From JAMLHH01 sp037189845 (lineage in GTDB: Bacteria; Bacteroidota; Bacteroidia; Chitinophagales; JADIYW01), in contig JBBCIS010000004.1 in the NCBI GenBank assembly GCA_037189845.1, positions 124,001-188,000 on the forward strand: a DNA stretch of 64,000 nt, in the 5' to 3' direction. Numbering within the stretch: position 1 is the first letter of the stretch; the number at the start of each line of letters is the position of its first letter. Below are positions 34,740 through 44,333 of the stretch, one piece after another. The notes under the pieces were generated by a model. That model worked only from the letters and a program-made list of their open reading frames with translations, was not told the origin of the DNA and ran no database searches. The position numbers and the translations under genes were made by a program.

Positions 34740-34742
34740 ACT

Positions 34743-36140
34743 TTAAAATTTATAGGGTCCTAAGAAATTTGTTTTCACTGTTTTGAGCAACTCTCCGTCC
34801 TGATAGATTCCTACCTTTATTTTTGAAGCTCTGCCGTTCAGCGTAGCTTTGGGTCTGTCCACGAAAAATGTAATTTTATTCATCTGTTCCTTTCTGAGCA
34901 TAATCCCTTCGGCGTGACCGACAATCCTGATTTCACCCTGTGTGTCTATCAGGCGGAATTCTACCGGGATGTCTTTATTGGATTTATTGATGATTTTGGC
35001 GTCAAACAGGTTGCTCACCATTCCTTCTTCTGATACCTGATAGGTTTGTCCTTTGATTCTTCCGATATAAACATCAATATTCTGGCGGGTGGCTATCAAT
35101 ACTCCCAGAAATATCATCAGTATTACCAGCAATCCTGTATACGCTTTGACTTTTAATGTCACCGGAGATTTTTGCCCGGACTGGATTTCGTTTTCCGAAG
35201 CGTACCTTATCAGCCCTTTCGGCAGATTGATTTGCTCCATGATATTGTCACAGGCATCTATGCAGGCAGTACAACCTACGCATTCCATCTGAACGCCGTT
35301 GCGGATATCTATTCCTGTCGGGCAGACAGTGACACATTTTTTACAGTCTATACAATCTCCCAGTCCCTGAGCTTCTTTGTTCTTCAGTTTTCCTCTCGGT
35401 TCGCCACGCACATAATCATAGCTGATCTGCATGGTATCTTTATCAAACATCACTCCCTGCAAGCGGCCATAAGGGCAGATCGTGGTACAAACGATGTCTC
35501 TCACATATGCAAATACTATGTAAAAGATAAATGTGAAAATGAGCAGTCCGCCCAGAACTCCCAGATTATCTCCGGGGTGCTGAATTTTGTCCCATAGCTC
35601 TTTGGAACCGATTATATATGCTAGAAATGTATTGGCTATCAGAAATGAAACTCCGAAAAAGACCAGCTGCTTTCCTCCTTTTTTAAGAATTTTCTCTTTG
35701 TTCCAGGGCATCTGTTCCAGCTTGCGCTGCTGTGCAGGCGTACCTTCTATCCACCATTCTATTTTCCGGAAAACAAATTCCATAAAAAAGGTCTGAGGAC
35801 ATGCCCACCCACAAAACAATCTTCCATAGACTACTGTAAACAATACCACGAGGATAATCATGGTAATCATGGCTACTGCAAAGATGAAAAAGTCATTGGG
35901 CCAGAATATCTTTCCAAACAGGGTAAAACGCCCTTCCAACAGGTTGAACTGCATGAATTGTGTGCCATTGAAATGTATCAAAGGCATTGCAAAAAAGATA
36001 GCCAGATAGAAGTAGGAAAGATAATTTCTCCATTGATAAAACTTCCCTTCCGGCTGAGTAGCAAACACCCATTTGCGTTTGCCATCCTCGTCCACAGTAC
36101 TTACCCGTGAGCGAAAACTATCTTCTTCTATCTGACTCAT
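34743..36140 (-). CDS. ccoG: cytochrome c oxidase accessory protein CcoG
   Basis: A 465-residue membrane iron-sulfur protein. Five or so membrane segments are interrupted by GWACPQTFFMEFVFRKIEWW and CTTICPYGRLQGV. Two [4Fe-4S] clusters are encoded by CIDCKKCVTVCPTGIDIRNG and CVGCTACIDACD. The C-terminal third is a periplasmic Ig-like domain (IgD/FixG_C). CcoG is needed for copper reduction during cbb3 maturation. I use ATG 36140 (MSQIEED); a TTG 8 codons upstream is less likely. Confidence 0.92.
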   Translation of the reverse strand: MSQIEEDSFRSRVSTVDEDGKRKWVFATQPEGKFYQWRNYLSYFYLAIFFAMPLIHFNGTQFMQFNLLEGRFTLFGKIFWPNDFFIFAVAMITMIILVVLFTVVYGRLFCGWACPQTFFMEFVFRKIEWWIEGTPAQQRKLEQMPWNKEKILKKGGKQLVFFGVSFLIANTFLAYIIGSKELWDKIQHPGDNLGVLGGLLIFTFIFYIVFAYVRDIVCTTICPYGRLQGVMFDKDTMQISYDYVRGEPRGKLKNKEAQGLGDCIDCKKCVTVCPTGIDIRNGVQMECVGCTACIDACDNIMEQINLPKGLIRYASENEIQSGQKSPVTLKVKAYTGLLVILMIFLGVLIATRQNIDVYIGRIKGQTYQVSEEGMVSNLFDAKIINKSNKDIPVEFRLIDTQGEIRIVGHAEGIMLRKEQMNKITFFVDRPKATLNGRASKIKVGIYQDGELLKTVKTNFLGPYKF

Positions 36141-36288
36141 TATATTCAAGTTTTTTTTGTTCAAAGTTTAGTGTTTAAGGTTGCTAACGCACGGTGGCGG
36201 AGCTGTGGTTACTGAGCGAAGTCGAAGTGAGTCGAAGCCCAATCAGGCGCAAGCAAACTTTAAACATCAAACCTTAAACGTTAAACAA
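36141..36288. repeat. spacer with two repeat types between ccoP and ccoG
   Basis: AAGTTTAGTGTTTAAGG and CAAACTTTAAACATCAAACC are members of the TTTAAAC word family. Between them at 36208-36240 is ACTGAGCGAAGTCGAAGTG, the palindromic unit also found in copy B and in purL. Confidence 0.55.
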
Positions 36289-37407
36289 TTATTCCGCTAC
36301 TACTGGTTCTGTGCTATCAACAGGTACATCAGCCGGAGCTTCAGCAGACTCTGTTCCTTCTGAATAAATTTCACCCTCAGCAACTTTTGCTCCCGGAGGA
36401 TTTGTTCCTTTCAGTGTATGGATATATGCTACCAGCTGAACGATTTGATTTGGCGACATTTCATCTTTCCACGGCACCATCCCCTTGTCCAGTACACCAT
36501 ATTTGATAGTAGAAAATACATCTTTCACACTTCCGCCATGCAGCCAGTATTCATCTGTCAGGTTAGGTCCGATGTTACCTCCACCATCACTTTTATGACA
36601 AGCGACACAATTGGCTTCAAACAATTTCTTCCCTCCTGCTATACTTTCTGCATCTGTCAAAAGTGTGACATTGTTTTCATCTACCTGATTGGCCTGTGTT
36701 TTCAGGAATTCTGCATGTGCAGCTTCTGCAATGATTACTTCTCTTCTATACTCTTCGTCTTGCAATGGAGCAGATTCACTGACGTGATATACCCACATAT
36801 AGACGATTGCAAATATAATAGATGCTGCAAATCCCATGGTGAACCACGGCGGAGTTACATTGTCCAGCTCTTTGATACCATCGTACTCGTGTCCGATTTC
36901 CAGCTCGCTTTCCTCTTCCATCGGACGGAATTTGTTCATTTTCTGCCAGATAAAAAATGCGAAACCCGGTTTCTTCTCTTCGCTTTTCACTACTTCTGAT
37001 GCTGTGAACCAGTTCAGTAACTTGGTCGCATGATACCCCAGAATGGCAATCACCAGCAACTCCACCAATATAATAAGCACCAGTGTCCATGTCACGTAAT
37101 TGAACTGGCTGAAAGTGGCAGCTTCGGCAGTGGAAGTGCTCAGCAATCCTAAGATGGCGAGCACACTCAATGCTTTAGCTTTTTTATCCAGATTGATTTT
37201 AACTCCGAAAATCAATAATCTGGCGAGGAAGTATATAGGGATAATTAAAAAGATGGCGAACATCATCAATAACGAATCGGTATTGAATGAAAAGAAATTT
37301 GCAGCAGGTTGTTCTGCCACCACAGCTTCCTGTGCTATTGCAGGTACGACAGACAGCATCAACGCCATTGCTGAACCCGATATTTTATATAGTGAGTTGA
37401 ATTTCAT
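36289..37407 (-). CDS. ccoP: cbb3 oxidase cytochrome c subunit (CcoP)
   Basis: A 372-residue protein: signal-like N-terminus, further membrane segments (about 45-67, 83-98, 105-126 and 190-210), the CcoP landmark ELDNVTPPWFTMGF (around 180-193), then one cytochrome c domain with heme site CVACH at 267-271 and axial Met in KGMVPW. Classical proteobacterial CcoP has two heme c; one is the usual Bacteroidota form. The tail after residue 340 is acidic and Pro/Ala-rich. Confidence 0.93.
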   Translation of the reverse strand: MKFNSLYKISGSAMALMLSVVPAIAQEAVVAEQPAANFFSFNTDSLLMMFAIFLIIPIYFLARLLIFGVKINLDKKAKALSVLAILGLLSTSTAEAATFSQFNYVTWTLVLIILVELLVIAILGYHATKLLNWFTASEVVKSEEKKPGFAFFIWQKMNKFRPMEEESELEIGHEYDGIKELDNVTPPWFTMGFAASIIFAIVYMWVYHVSESAPLQDEEYRREVIIAEAAHAEFLKTQANQVDENNVTLLTDAESIAGGKKLFEANCVACHKSDGGGNIGPNLTDEYWLHGGSVKDVFSTIKYGVLDKGMVPWKDEMSPNQIVQLVAYIHTLKGTNPPGAKVAEGEIYSEGTESAEAPADVPVDSTEPVVAE

Positions 37408-37417
37408 TTGTTATGGT

Positions 37418-37582
37418 TTATTTGTCGTCCAAAGGAAGTCTTTCAATATGCTCCAGCTCTTTACTGTTCATTCTAAGGATCCACAGTGTCACCAATCCGA
37501 AAAAGGTCACAAAAAGGACAAGAGAGATAACAGGGTAAATGGCTACCCCGTCTATAGTCGATAAATAATTTGCTACTTTCAT
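37418..37582 (-). CDS. ccoQ: CcoQ-like small subunit
   Basis: A 54-residue protein, MKVANYLSTIDGVAIYPVIS then LFVTFFGLVTLW and an end ELEHIERLPLDDK. One membrane helix and a short polar tail, located between ccoNO (6 bases) and ccoP (10 bases), fit CcoQ/FixQ, which stabilises the oxidase. It is below common gene-calling limits but spacing and composition support it well. Confidence 0.85.
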   Translation of the reverse strand: MKVANYLSTIDGVAIYPVISLVLFVTFFGLVTLWILRMNSKELEHIERLPLDDK

Positions 37583-37588
37583 TCTGAA

Positions 37589-39715
37589 TTATTTTTGAGC
37601 GGTTTCTACTTTAATATCTTTTCCAAGTCGTTGCAGATAGGCAATCAATGCTACGATTTCTTTCTTGGCATCAATTTCTATTTCTGCAGTTTTCAGATTT
37701 TCTACGATCTGATCCGCCTGTTTCATCAAATCATCATTTGCGATATCCTCATAGTTATTCGGATAAGGCACTCCCATCTTGCGCATTGCATGGATCTTGG
37801 ATTTTGTAGTACCGAGATTGACTTCTTTTTCAAACAGGAATGGATATGATGGCATGATAGATTTTTCCACGATATCGCTTGGTTTCAGCATGTGGAAGAA
37901 ATGCCAGCTATCCGGATACTTACCTCCGACCCTTGCCAAATCAGGGCCTGTACGTTTACTACCCCACTGGTAAGGATGGTCATATACAAACTCACCTGCC
38001 TTGGAGTATTCCCCATAACGGGCTACTTCGTATCTGAAAGGTCTGATTTGCTGTGAGTGGCAGTTGTAGCATCCTTCACGTATATAGATATCTCTCCCCT
38101 GTAGCTCAAGCGGAGTATATGGCTGCACGCTGGAGATGGTCGGCACATTGGATTTGACCAGATAAGTAGGAATCAATTCTATAATACCGCCAATAGATAC
38201 AACTAACAAGCTCAACACCAGCAATAAGAGAGGTTTACGCTCAATAAAGCTGTGCCACAATGAATTTTTAGGAGTATTATATATTTTTGGCAACGGTGCT
38301 GCTTCTGCTTCCTCAGTTTCCACAAACTCACCCTGCTTAGTAGTTTTGTAAACATTATAAATCATCATGATCAAACCTCCCAGGTACAATGCTCCGCCTA
38401 ATGCTCTCAGAATATAGAACGGGATAGTAGCATTCACTACATCCATGAACTGGTATTCCAGCTGACCTTCCGGAGTAAATGATTTCATCATGAAATATGA
38501 CCTGAATGCAGCCATATACATTGGAATTGCATAGATGATGATACCCAAAGTACCCAGCCAGAAGTGCGTGTTGGCTAATTTGGTAGAGAACAGCTTAGTA
38601 TTGAACAGTCTTGGCAATAACCAGTACAACATACCGAAAGTCAGGAATCCGTTCCATCCTAATGCGCCAATGTGTACGTGTGCCACAGTCCAGTCTGAAT
38701 AGTGTGAGATTGCATTCACATTTTTCAATGACATCATTGGTCCCTCAAATGTGCTCATACCGTAGCAAGTCACCCCTACCACGAAGAATTTCAATACCGG
38801 GTCTTCCCTTACTTTGTCCCATGCTCCGCGGAGTGTGAACAAACCGTTCAGCATACCTCCCCAGCTTGGCAACAGCAACATGATGGAGAATACTGTACCC
38901 AATGACTGTGCCCAGTCAGGAACCGCTGTATATAATAAATGGTGAGGACCTGCCCAGATATACAGGAATATCAATGACCAGAAGTGGATAATGCTCAATC
39001 TGTAAGAATATATCGGGCGCTCAGCTGCTTTTGGCAGGAAGTAATACATCAGACCCAAATACGGAGTAGTCAGGAAGAATGCCACAGCATTGTGACCATA
39101 CCACCATTGTACCAACGCATCCTGTACCCCTGCGTAGACAGAATAACTTTTAAATAATCCTACCGGGACCACAAATGCGTTCACAATATGCAACATCGCT
39201 ACTGTCACCCAGGAACCGATAAAAAACCAGATAGCCACATACAGATGGCGCTCTCTTCTGGTAAAAATGGTTCCGAACATATTGATACCGAATACTACCC
39301 AAATCAGTGTGATAGCTATGTCAATCGGCCACTCTAATTCAGCATATTCTTTACCTTGTGTAAAGCCCAATAACAAAGTAACTGCTGCTGAAACAATGAT
39401 GAGCTGCCAGCCCCAGAAGTGGATTCTGCCCAGCTTTTCACTCCACATAGGAGTTTTTAATAATCTTGGAATAGAATAATAAACTGCCGTAAAGATACCG
39501 TTGCCCACAAAGGCAAAGATGACTGCGTTGGTATGCACAGGTCTCAGACGACCAAATGCAAAATTGGGTAGCAACTCGCTAAAATTGAGCACCGGAAATG
39601 CTAATTGCAGTGCCGCAATCAATCCCATCAACATACCCACAAGGCCCCAGAATATAGTCGCATAAGCGAATAATTTGGGCAACCTGTTGTCATAAGTGAA
39701 TTTTTCTAATTGCAT
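37589..39715 (-). CDS. ccoNO: fused cbb3 oxidase subunits I and II (CcoN-CcoO)
   Basis: A 708-residue fusion. Residues 1-~480 are the heme-copper catalytic subunit with twelve membrane helices, including RPVHTNAVIFAFVGN, QWWYGHNAVAFFLT, WAGPHHLLYTA, DWTVAHVHIGALGWNG. After a linker (~480-540) comes the CcoO monoheme cytochrome c: CYNCHSQQIRPFRYE, RTGPDLARVGGKYPD and axial Met in SIMPSYPFL. Fusion of the two is common in Bacteroidota. The complex is a high-affinity terminal oxidase for low oxygen. Confidence 0.95.
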   Translation of the reverse strand: MQLEKFTYDNRLPKLFAYATIFWGLVGMLMGLIAALQLAFPVLNFSELLPNFAFGRLRPVHTNAVIFAFVGNGIFTAVYYSIPRLLKTPMWSEKLGRIHFWGWQLIIVSAAVTLLLGFTQGKEYAELEWPIDIAITLIWVVFGINMFGTIFTRRERHLYVAIWFFIGSWVTVAMLHIVNAFVVPVGLFKSYSVYAGVQDALVQWWYGHNAVAFFLTTPYLGLMYYFLPKAAERPIYSYRLSIIHFWSLIFLYIWAGPHHLLYTAVPDWAQSLGTVFSIMLLLPSWGGMLNGLFTLRGAWDKVREDPVLKFFVVGVTCYGMSTFEGPMMSLKNVNAISHYSDWTVAHVHIGALGWNGFLTFGMLYWLLPRLFNTKLFSTKLANTHFWLGTLGIIIYAIPMYMAAFRSYFMMKSFTPEGQLEYQFMDVVNATIPFYILRALGGALYLGGLIMMIYNVYKTTKQGEFVETEEAEAAPLPKIYNTPKNSLWHSFIERKPLLLLVLSLLVVSIGGIIELIPTYLVKSNVPTISSVQPYTPLELQGRDIYIREGCYNCHSQQIRPFRYEVARYGEYSKAGEFVYDHPYQWGSKRTGPDLARVGGKYPDSWHFFHMLKPSDIVEKSIMPSYPFLFEKEVNLGTTKSKIHAMRKMGVPYPNNYEDIANDDLMKQADQIVENLKTAEIEIDAKKEIVALIAYLQRLGKDIKVETAQK

Positions 39716-39730
39716 AAAATGATTGGTTGG

Positions 39731-39913
39731 TTAAATATTTGAATTGGTTTTATTTTTATCTTTTTTGGTTTTGGAGTCAAACAAGGCTCTGTGTGCAGGC
39801 GAGTAATCATCATCGTACTGGCCATTTTTTACACTCCAGAGAAATGCTGCCAGGAACCCTCCTGCTATCGTAATACTCATCAGGAGTATCATAATCATTA
39901 TCCCTGCACTCAT
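39731..39913 (-). CDS. ccoS: cbb3 oxidase maturation protein CcoS
   Basis: A 60-residue protein with one membrane helix (MILLMSITIAGGFLAAFLWS) and the CcoS mark VKNGQYDD. It overlaps ccoI by 4 bases. CcoS is needed for cofactor insertion into CcoN. Confidence 0.92.
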   Translation of the reverse strand: MSAGIMIMILLMSITIAGGFLAAFLWSVKNGQYDDDYSPAHRALFDSKTKKDKNKTNSNI

Positions 39914-42345
39914 GCTTTTTGAATTTTATTGTTGGAATTTTCAATTTGAAGGCCTCTGTATTTTGCCATCCATTCGCTCAGTCCGTAAGTAATCAGAATA
40001 ATGCTGACAGAACTGCTCGGCATCAGGATAGCTGCAATCAACGGTGATAAAATCCCCTGTACTGCGAAATACAATCCTATCACATTATAAAAAATGGAAA
40101 TCACAAAGCTGACAGTAATGATTCTGTGACCATCTTTGGCAAAAGCTAAAAACTTGTCCAGATTTGCTAATCTTTGTGCATCAATGATACCGTCAGACGC
40201 CGGGGTAAAAGTATTATCGCTATCTGTCACCGCTATTCCTACATCACTCTGGCGCAATGCACCTGCATCGTTCAGCCCGTCGCCTATCATCATTACCTGT
40301 CCGGAACCGTTTTCCTGAAGATGTCTGACATATTCTAATTTATCATCCGGCTTCTGGTGAAACAACATAGATTCATTATCTACGAAATAGTTTTTCAATA
40401 CAGGAGCTTCCGCATCATTATCACCGGAAAGCACCGACAAACGGAAACGATTTTTCAATTTTTGTACTAAATCAAATATCCCGAAACGATAAACATTCGA
40501 TACCTGAAAGATACCTTTCACCACTCCGTCTTTAGCTACAACTACCTGAGAACCTTTGGTATCTGATTTTTCAATACCGGCAAAAGCAGGAGAACCGATT
40601 TTATAGTAATGTTCATTTATCCATGCTTCTACTCCTTTTCCCTCAGTGAGCTTAAAATCTTTTACTTCATGCTGAGCATCTGTTTCCAGATATGCTAAAA
40701 TCGCTTTCGTTGCAGGATGAGAAGATTGAGACAATACATCTGCTATCTGCTCCTGTTCTTCACGAGACAATATCTGCCCCTCGTAAGTAATTTTGCTTTT
40801 TCTGTGCTGAGTCAGCGTACCTGTCTTGTCAAATACGATGTGAGAGATTTTTGACATTTTCTCAATCACCTCAGGAGAACGGAGATAAAACTTGTTCAGG
40901 CTGAGAATCCTCAATATATTTCCATTGGTAAAATTGCTGCTCAATAATAAAGCACAGGGACAAGCCACGATCAATATCGTAGTCCATGCATTCCACATCA
41001 ATTGCGGCTCGCCCTGCACATACCAATATATACCTGCCATCAGGCCAATCACCAAAACGATATAAGTAAAATAAGTACTTATAGTATCTATCACCGTGTG
41101 ATTCACCGCCTGTTGACGATGTGCCACTTCTTTGTTCCAAAGGTTAGTCAGATAGCTCTGAGAAACTTCTTTGACCACTATCAGCTCCAGCTTACCTCCC
41201 ACTTGCTTACCTCCGGCATACACAATTTCACCTTTAGCAACTGAAACAGGTGCGCTTTCACCACTCACAAAACTGTAATCAATCAATGCATTTCCTTTCG
41301 ATAAAATGGCATCTACCGGGATAATTTCCTGACTGTGAATCTGTATCACATCATCCGCTCTGAGCTTATCTACCGTCACCGGAGCTGCATGTCCGTCTTT
41401 GAGCACATTGACAGCTATCGGAAAAAATGATTTAAAATCTCTGTCAAAAGATACTGCCTGATACGTTCTGTCCTGTAACCAGCGGCCTATCAGCATAAAA
41501 AACACGATACCCGCCATACTGTCGAAGTACCCGTGACCGCCCATATAAACTTCGTATAAGCTTCTACCAAAAGTCACCACTAATGCCAAAGCTACCGGAG
41601 CATCGATATTGAGATGCTTGTGTTTCAATCCGCCCCATGCGCTCACAAAAAACTCACTTGCACAATAGAATAAAACCGGAATGGAAAGCAGAATAATTAA
41701 AGCTTTGAAAGTAAATGCCAGCGACGGTTCTATGACACTATTGCCCAGCACATACTCCGGAAAGCTCATCATCATGATATTGGCAAAACAAAAACCAGCC
41801 AATCCTATTTTGTATAAACGGGTACGATGAGGAGCCATCGCCTGACTTCTGTCCATCTGGTCCAGACTGATATGTGGTTCGTAGCCGATATCTGCGAGCG
41901 TTTCCACGACTCCGCGTAATGAAACTTCTTTAGGGTTGTAAATGATGAAAACTTCCTTTTTGCCAAAATTGACATGAGAAGAAACGATACCTCTGTTGAT
42001 TTGATATACATTTTCCAATAACCATAGACAGCTGCTGCAATGCATCTGAGGAAGATAAAAAGTGAGATGAACCTGTTCAGCATCACTGTACTGAATGAGT
42101 TTTTGCTGTACTTCCGGTAAATCCAGAAACGCAAACTTATCTTTTCTGTAACGGCTTCTCTGAGAAGTACCCGGAGCTGCATTGAGATCATAGTACTCAC
42201 AGAGGTCGCTTTTATTGAGGATAGCGTAAACAGTCTTACAACCATCACAACAAAAGCTTTTATCATCGAACTGAATGGGATTGCCTGAGCAATTATCACC
42301 GCAGTGATAACATTGTATATCCAGTTTTAAATCTCGCTCATCCAT
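39910..42345 (-). CDS. ccoI: copper-exporting P1B-type ATPase CcoI
   Basis: An 811-residue P-type ATPase of the CcoI/FixI branch. The N-terminus has the CYHCGDNC/CCDGCKTVY Cys cluster, then an HMA domain with MHCSSCLWLLENV. Core motifs are CPCAL, DKTGTLTQ (phosphorylated Asp), HP in SSHPATKA and GDGLNDAGAL. It moves copper to the periplasm for cbb3 assembly. It is the first gene of the cco cluster, with a TACATTTG -7 element about 48 bases upstream. Confidence 0.93.
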   Translation of the reverse strand: MDERDLKLDIQCYHCGDNCSGNPIQFDDKSFCCDGCKTVYAILNKSDLCEYYDLNAAPGTSQRSRYRKDKFAFLDLPEVQQKLIQYSDAEQVHLTFYLPQMHCSSCLWLLENVYQINRGIVSSHVNFGKKEVFIIYNPKEVSLRGVVETLADIGYEPHISLDQMDRSQAMAPHRTRLYKIGLAGFCFANIMMMSFPEYVLGNSVIEPSLAFTFKALIILLSIPVLFYCASEFFVSAWGGLKHKHLNIDAPVALALVVTFGRSLYEVYMGGHGYFDSMAGIVFFMLIGRWLQDRTYQAVSFDRDFKSFFPIAVNVLKDGHAAPVTVDKLRADDVIQIHSQEIIPVDAILSKGNALIDYSFVSGESAPVSVAKGEIVYAGGKQVGGKLELIVVKEVSQSYLTNLWNKEVAHRQQAVNHTVIDTISTYFTYIVLVIGLMAGIYWYVQGEPQLMWNAWTTILIVACPCALLLSSNFTNGNILRILSLNKFYLRSPEVIEKMSKISHIVFDKTGTLTQHRKSKITYEGQILSREEQEQIADVLSQSSHPATKAILAYLETDAQHEVKDFKLTEGKGVEAWINEHYYKIGSPAFAGIEKSDTKGSQVVVAKDGVVKGIFQVSNVYRFGIFDLVQKLKNRFRLSVLSGDNDAEAPVLKNYFVDNESMLFHQKPDDKLEYVRHLQENGSGQVMMIGDGLNDAGALRQSDVGIAVTDSDNTFTPASDGIIDAQRLANLDKFLAFAKDGHRIITVSFVISIFYNVIGLYFAVQGILSPLIAAILMPSSSVSIILITYGLSEWMAKYRGLQIENSNNKIQKA

Positions 42346-42392
42346 AACATCGGATTTTTGTCCAGTAACCCAACGAATCTTTAATTACTACT

Positions 42393-42420
42393 CAAATGTA
42401 TGCTTGTATATCATGCCAAA
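42393..42420 (-). promoter_or_regulatory. probable cco cluster promoter
   Basis: On the minus strand, TTTG (42417-42420) and TACATTTG (42393-42400), a perfect TAnnTTTG, are 16 bases apart. That is slightly short spacing. I did not see an FNR-type palindrome at this site. Confidence 0.5.
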
Positions 42421-42846
42421 TGGTGATAGGAATTACGTTGAATGTTAAGTAAAAAACACAGTTTATACGAATTCTAAATAACAAAATCATACATCACACA
42501 TTACATAAATCAATATTTAGCAGTACTATATAATAAGTATCCAATACTTATTTTTTCGATAAAAAACGCTCCTGAAAATTATCTGACTTATATTATTCAC
42601 CCTCAAAATTAAACAAATTTACATTTCCGACAAAAATGTCTGAAATATATTTTCGCCTGAAATTTTCTAACAAATCGTGATGGAATTTTAGAAAAAATGC
42701 ATTATTCAGGAGATAGCCACAATTTCACTAATAAAACACTTAAAAACTTCGTGCATTAGTGGCAAACGCAACCGTCAATGCGTACCTAGTAGTGAATATC
42801 ATTCCTCCTCTTTTGAATACTCAGATTTCTGTGTTATTTTAAATAT
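42421..42846. other. non-coding spacer between divergent units
   Basis: AT-rich, no open frame of interest. It must hold the promoter for the gene at 42847. TTACATTTCC near 42612 loosely resembles a -7 element on the plus strand. Confidence 0.4.
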
Positions 42847-43524
42847 ATGAAAACAAACCTCTTTCAGCTATCCATCCCCAGTCCATGTCAGGAAGACTGG
42901 AATCAGATGACTCCGCAAGGTGAAAACAGGCATTGTCAAAAATGCTCTACTCTGATTATCGATTTCACGAAAATGAGTGATAAAGAAATTACAGATTTCT
43001 TTGAAAATAATCACGGAAAGGTTTGTGGCAGAATTAATAAAAAGCAGACACAGAAGATATACTATGACTATTCAGAAGAAAAAAGAATAAGCTTTCATCT
43101 TCCAAGAATTGCCGTTAGTTGGCTCTTAGTGAGCTGGCTCAGCTTATCTCCAGCAGTCAATGCTCAAGAACTCAAACCAGCAATCACTGAGCAAGTTGCT
43201 AAGAATACGACAAAAAATCAAACTCAGGATTCTATAATATTGAAAGGGACAATTGTAGATGCCCAAGATATGGAGCCTCTGATGTCTGTCGAAATTTATC
43301 TTGATACCAACCTCATTTCCCACACTGATTTGGACGGCAATTTTGTTCTAAACTTACCTGAGAATCTTCCCAAAAAATCGAAAATCATTATTAAATATCC
43401 ATGGTATGAAAGTCAAAAAATCCCCATCCGTACAATAGATTTTTCAAAACCACTCAATATTCAACTCAAGGAAGATCTTATTATTGTCGGAAAAGTAATT
43501 ATCAAGACAAATGATAACCACTAA
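42847..43524 (+). CDS. Cys-rich/TM/CarboxypepD_reg protein, paralogue 1
   Basis: A 225-residue protein in three parts. The N-terminal ~65 residues have four spaced Cys (PCQEDW, HCQKCSTLIIDFTKMSDKE, VCGRI), a zinc-ribbon-like module common in Bacteroidota proteins. One membrane segment follows (IAVSWLLVSWLSLSPAVNA, about 90-108). The C-terminal half is a carboxypeptidase-regulatory beta-sandwich (ILKGTIVDAQDMEPLMSVEI, THSDLDGNFVLNLPENLP). The Cys module is predicted cytosolic and the sandwich periplasmic. Function unknown. The next gene is a close paralogue. Confidence 0.8.
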   Translation: MKTNLFQLSIPSPCQEDWNQMTPQGENRHCQKCSTLIIDFTKMSDKEITDFFENNHGKVCGRINKKQTQKIYYDYSEEKRISFHLPRIAVSWLLVSWLSLSPAVNAQELKPAITEQVAKNTTKNQTQDSIILKGTIVDAQDMEPLMSVEIYLDTNLISHTDLDGNFVLNLPENLPKKSKIIIKYPWYESQKIPIRTIDFSKPLNIQLKEDLIIVGKVIIKTNDNH

Positions 43525-43549
43525 AAACAAGAAAAAGCCCCCTCCTATT

Positions 43550-44245
43550 ATGAATCACAACTCATTTCAGCTATCCATTCTCAATCCATGTCAGGAAGAA
43601 TGGAAACAAATGATTCCACAAGAGAATGGAAGACATTGTGCGCATTGTTCAAAATTGGTGATAGATTTTACTCAAATGAGCGATAAAGAGATTTCTGATT
43701 TATTTAAAAATAGCCATGAACGTATATGTGGCAAATTGACGAAAAAACAAACGCAGAAAATATATTACAGCTATTCCGAAGAAAAAAGAACAAGGTTTCA
43801 TCTTCCTAGAATTGCTGCAAGTTGGCTATTAGTGAGCTGGCTGAGCTTATCTCCTACTGTCAATGCTCAAAAGCTCAAGCCGGAAATTACTGAGCAAGTT
43901 GCCAAAAATACGGCAAACAATCAAACTCAGACTCCGAGAATATTAAAAGGAACAGTAATAGACGCTGAAAATAAAGAACCTTTGATTTCCGTTGAAATCT
44001 ACATTGATTCAAACATTCATTCAAGCTCTGATTTTGACGGTAATTTCATTCTAAATATACCAGACAACATCCCGAATCAAACAGAAATTGTTTTCAGATA
44101 CCTAGGCTATGAAAGTCAAAAAATATCTATCAATAGTATAGATTTTTCCAAACCACTCAATATCCAGCTTAAAGAAGAAATTCATTTACTGGGGGAAGTA
44201 ATCATTAAGTCTAAAGGATTCAGAAGAAAAAATAAATACAAATAA
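43550..44245 (+). CDS. Cys-rich/TM/CarboxypepD_reg protein, paralogue 2
   Basis: A 231-residue paralogue of the preceding protein, strongly alike from MNHNSFQLSILNPCQEEW to the end. The same Cys module (HCAHCSKLVIDFTQMSDKE), the same membrane segment (IAASWLLVSWLSLSP) and the same beta-sandwich (VIDAENKEPLISVEIYI). I chose ATG 43550 since it aligns with the start of paralogue 1; an ATG at 43511 would overlap the previous gene and add an unrelated Lys/Pro-rich leader. Recent tandem duplication. Confidence 0.8.
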   Translation: MNHNSFQLSILNPCQEEWKQMIPQENGRHCAHCSKLVIDFTQMSDKEISDLFKNSHERICGKLTKKQTQKIYYSYSEEKRTRFHLPRIAASWLLVSWLSLSPTVNAQKLKPEITEQVAKNTANNQTQTPRILKGTVIDAENKEPLISVEIYIDSNIHSSSDFDGNFILNIPDNIPNQTEIVFRYLGYESQKISINSIDFSKPLNIQLKEEIHLLGEVIIKSKGFRRKNKYK

Positions 44246-44333
44246 TAAAAGCTACATCGTCCCAAAGAATCTCTAAAAATAGCACTTGCAATACCAGAAG
44301 TTATCTGACGAATTTTCATAAATTCATGTTCAG

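Noticed and set aside
35172..35597. 141-codon plus-strand open frame inside ccoG
   Set aside because: Antisense shadow of ccoG with its conserved ferredoxin motifs.
36418..36999. 193-codon plus-strand open frame inside ccoP
   Set aside because: Antisense shadow; the minus strand encodes the CVACH cytochrome.
43511..43549. Upstream ATG of the second Cys-rich paralogue
   Set aside because: It overlaps the previous gene and adds a Lys/Pro-rich leader that the paralogue lacks; the ATG at 43550 aligns with paralogue 1.
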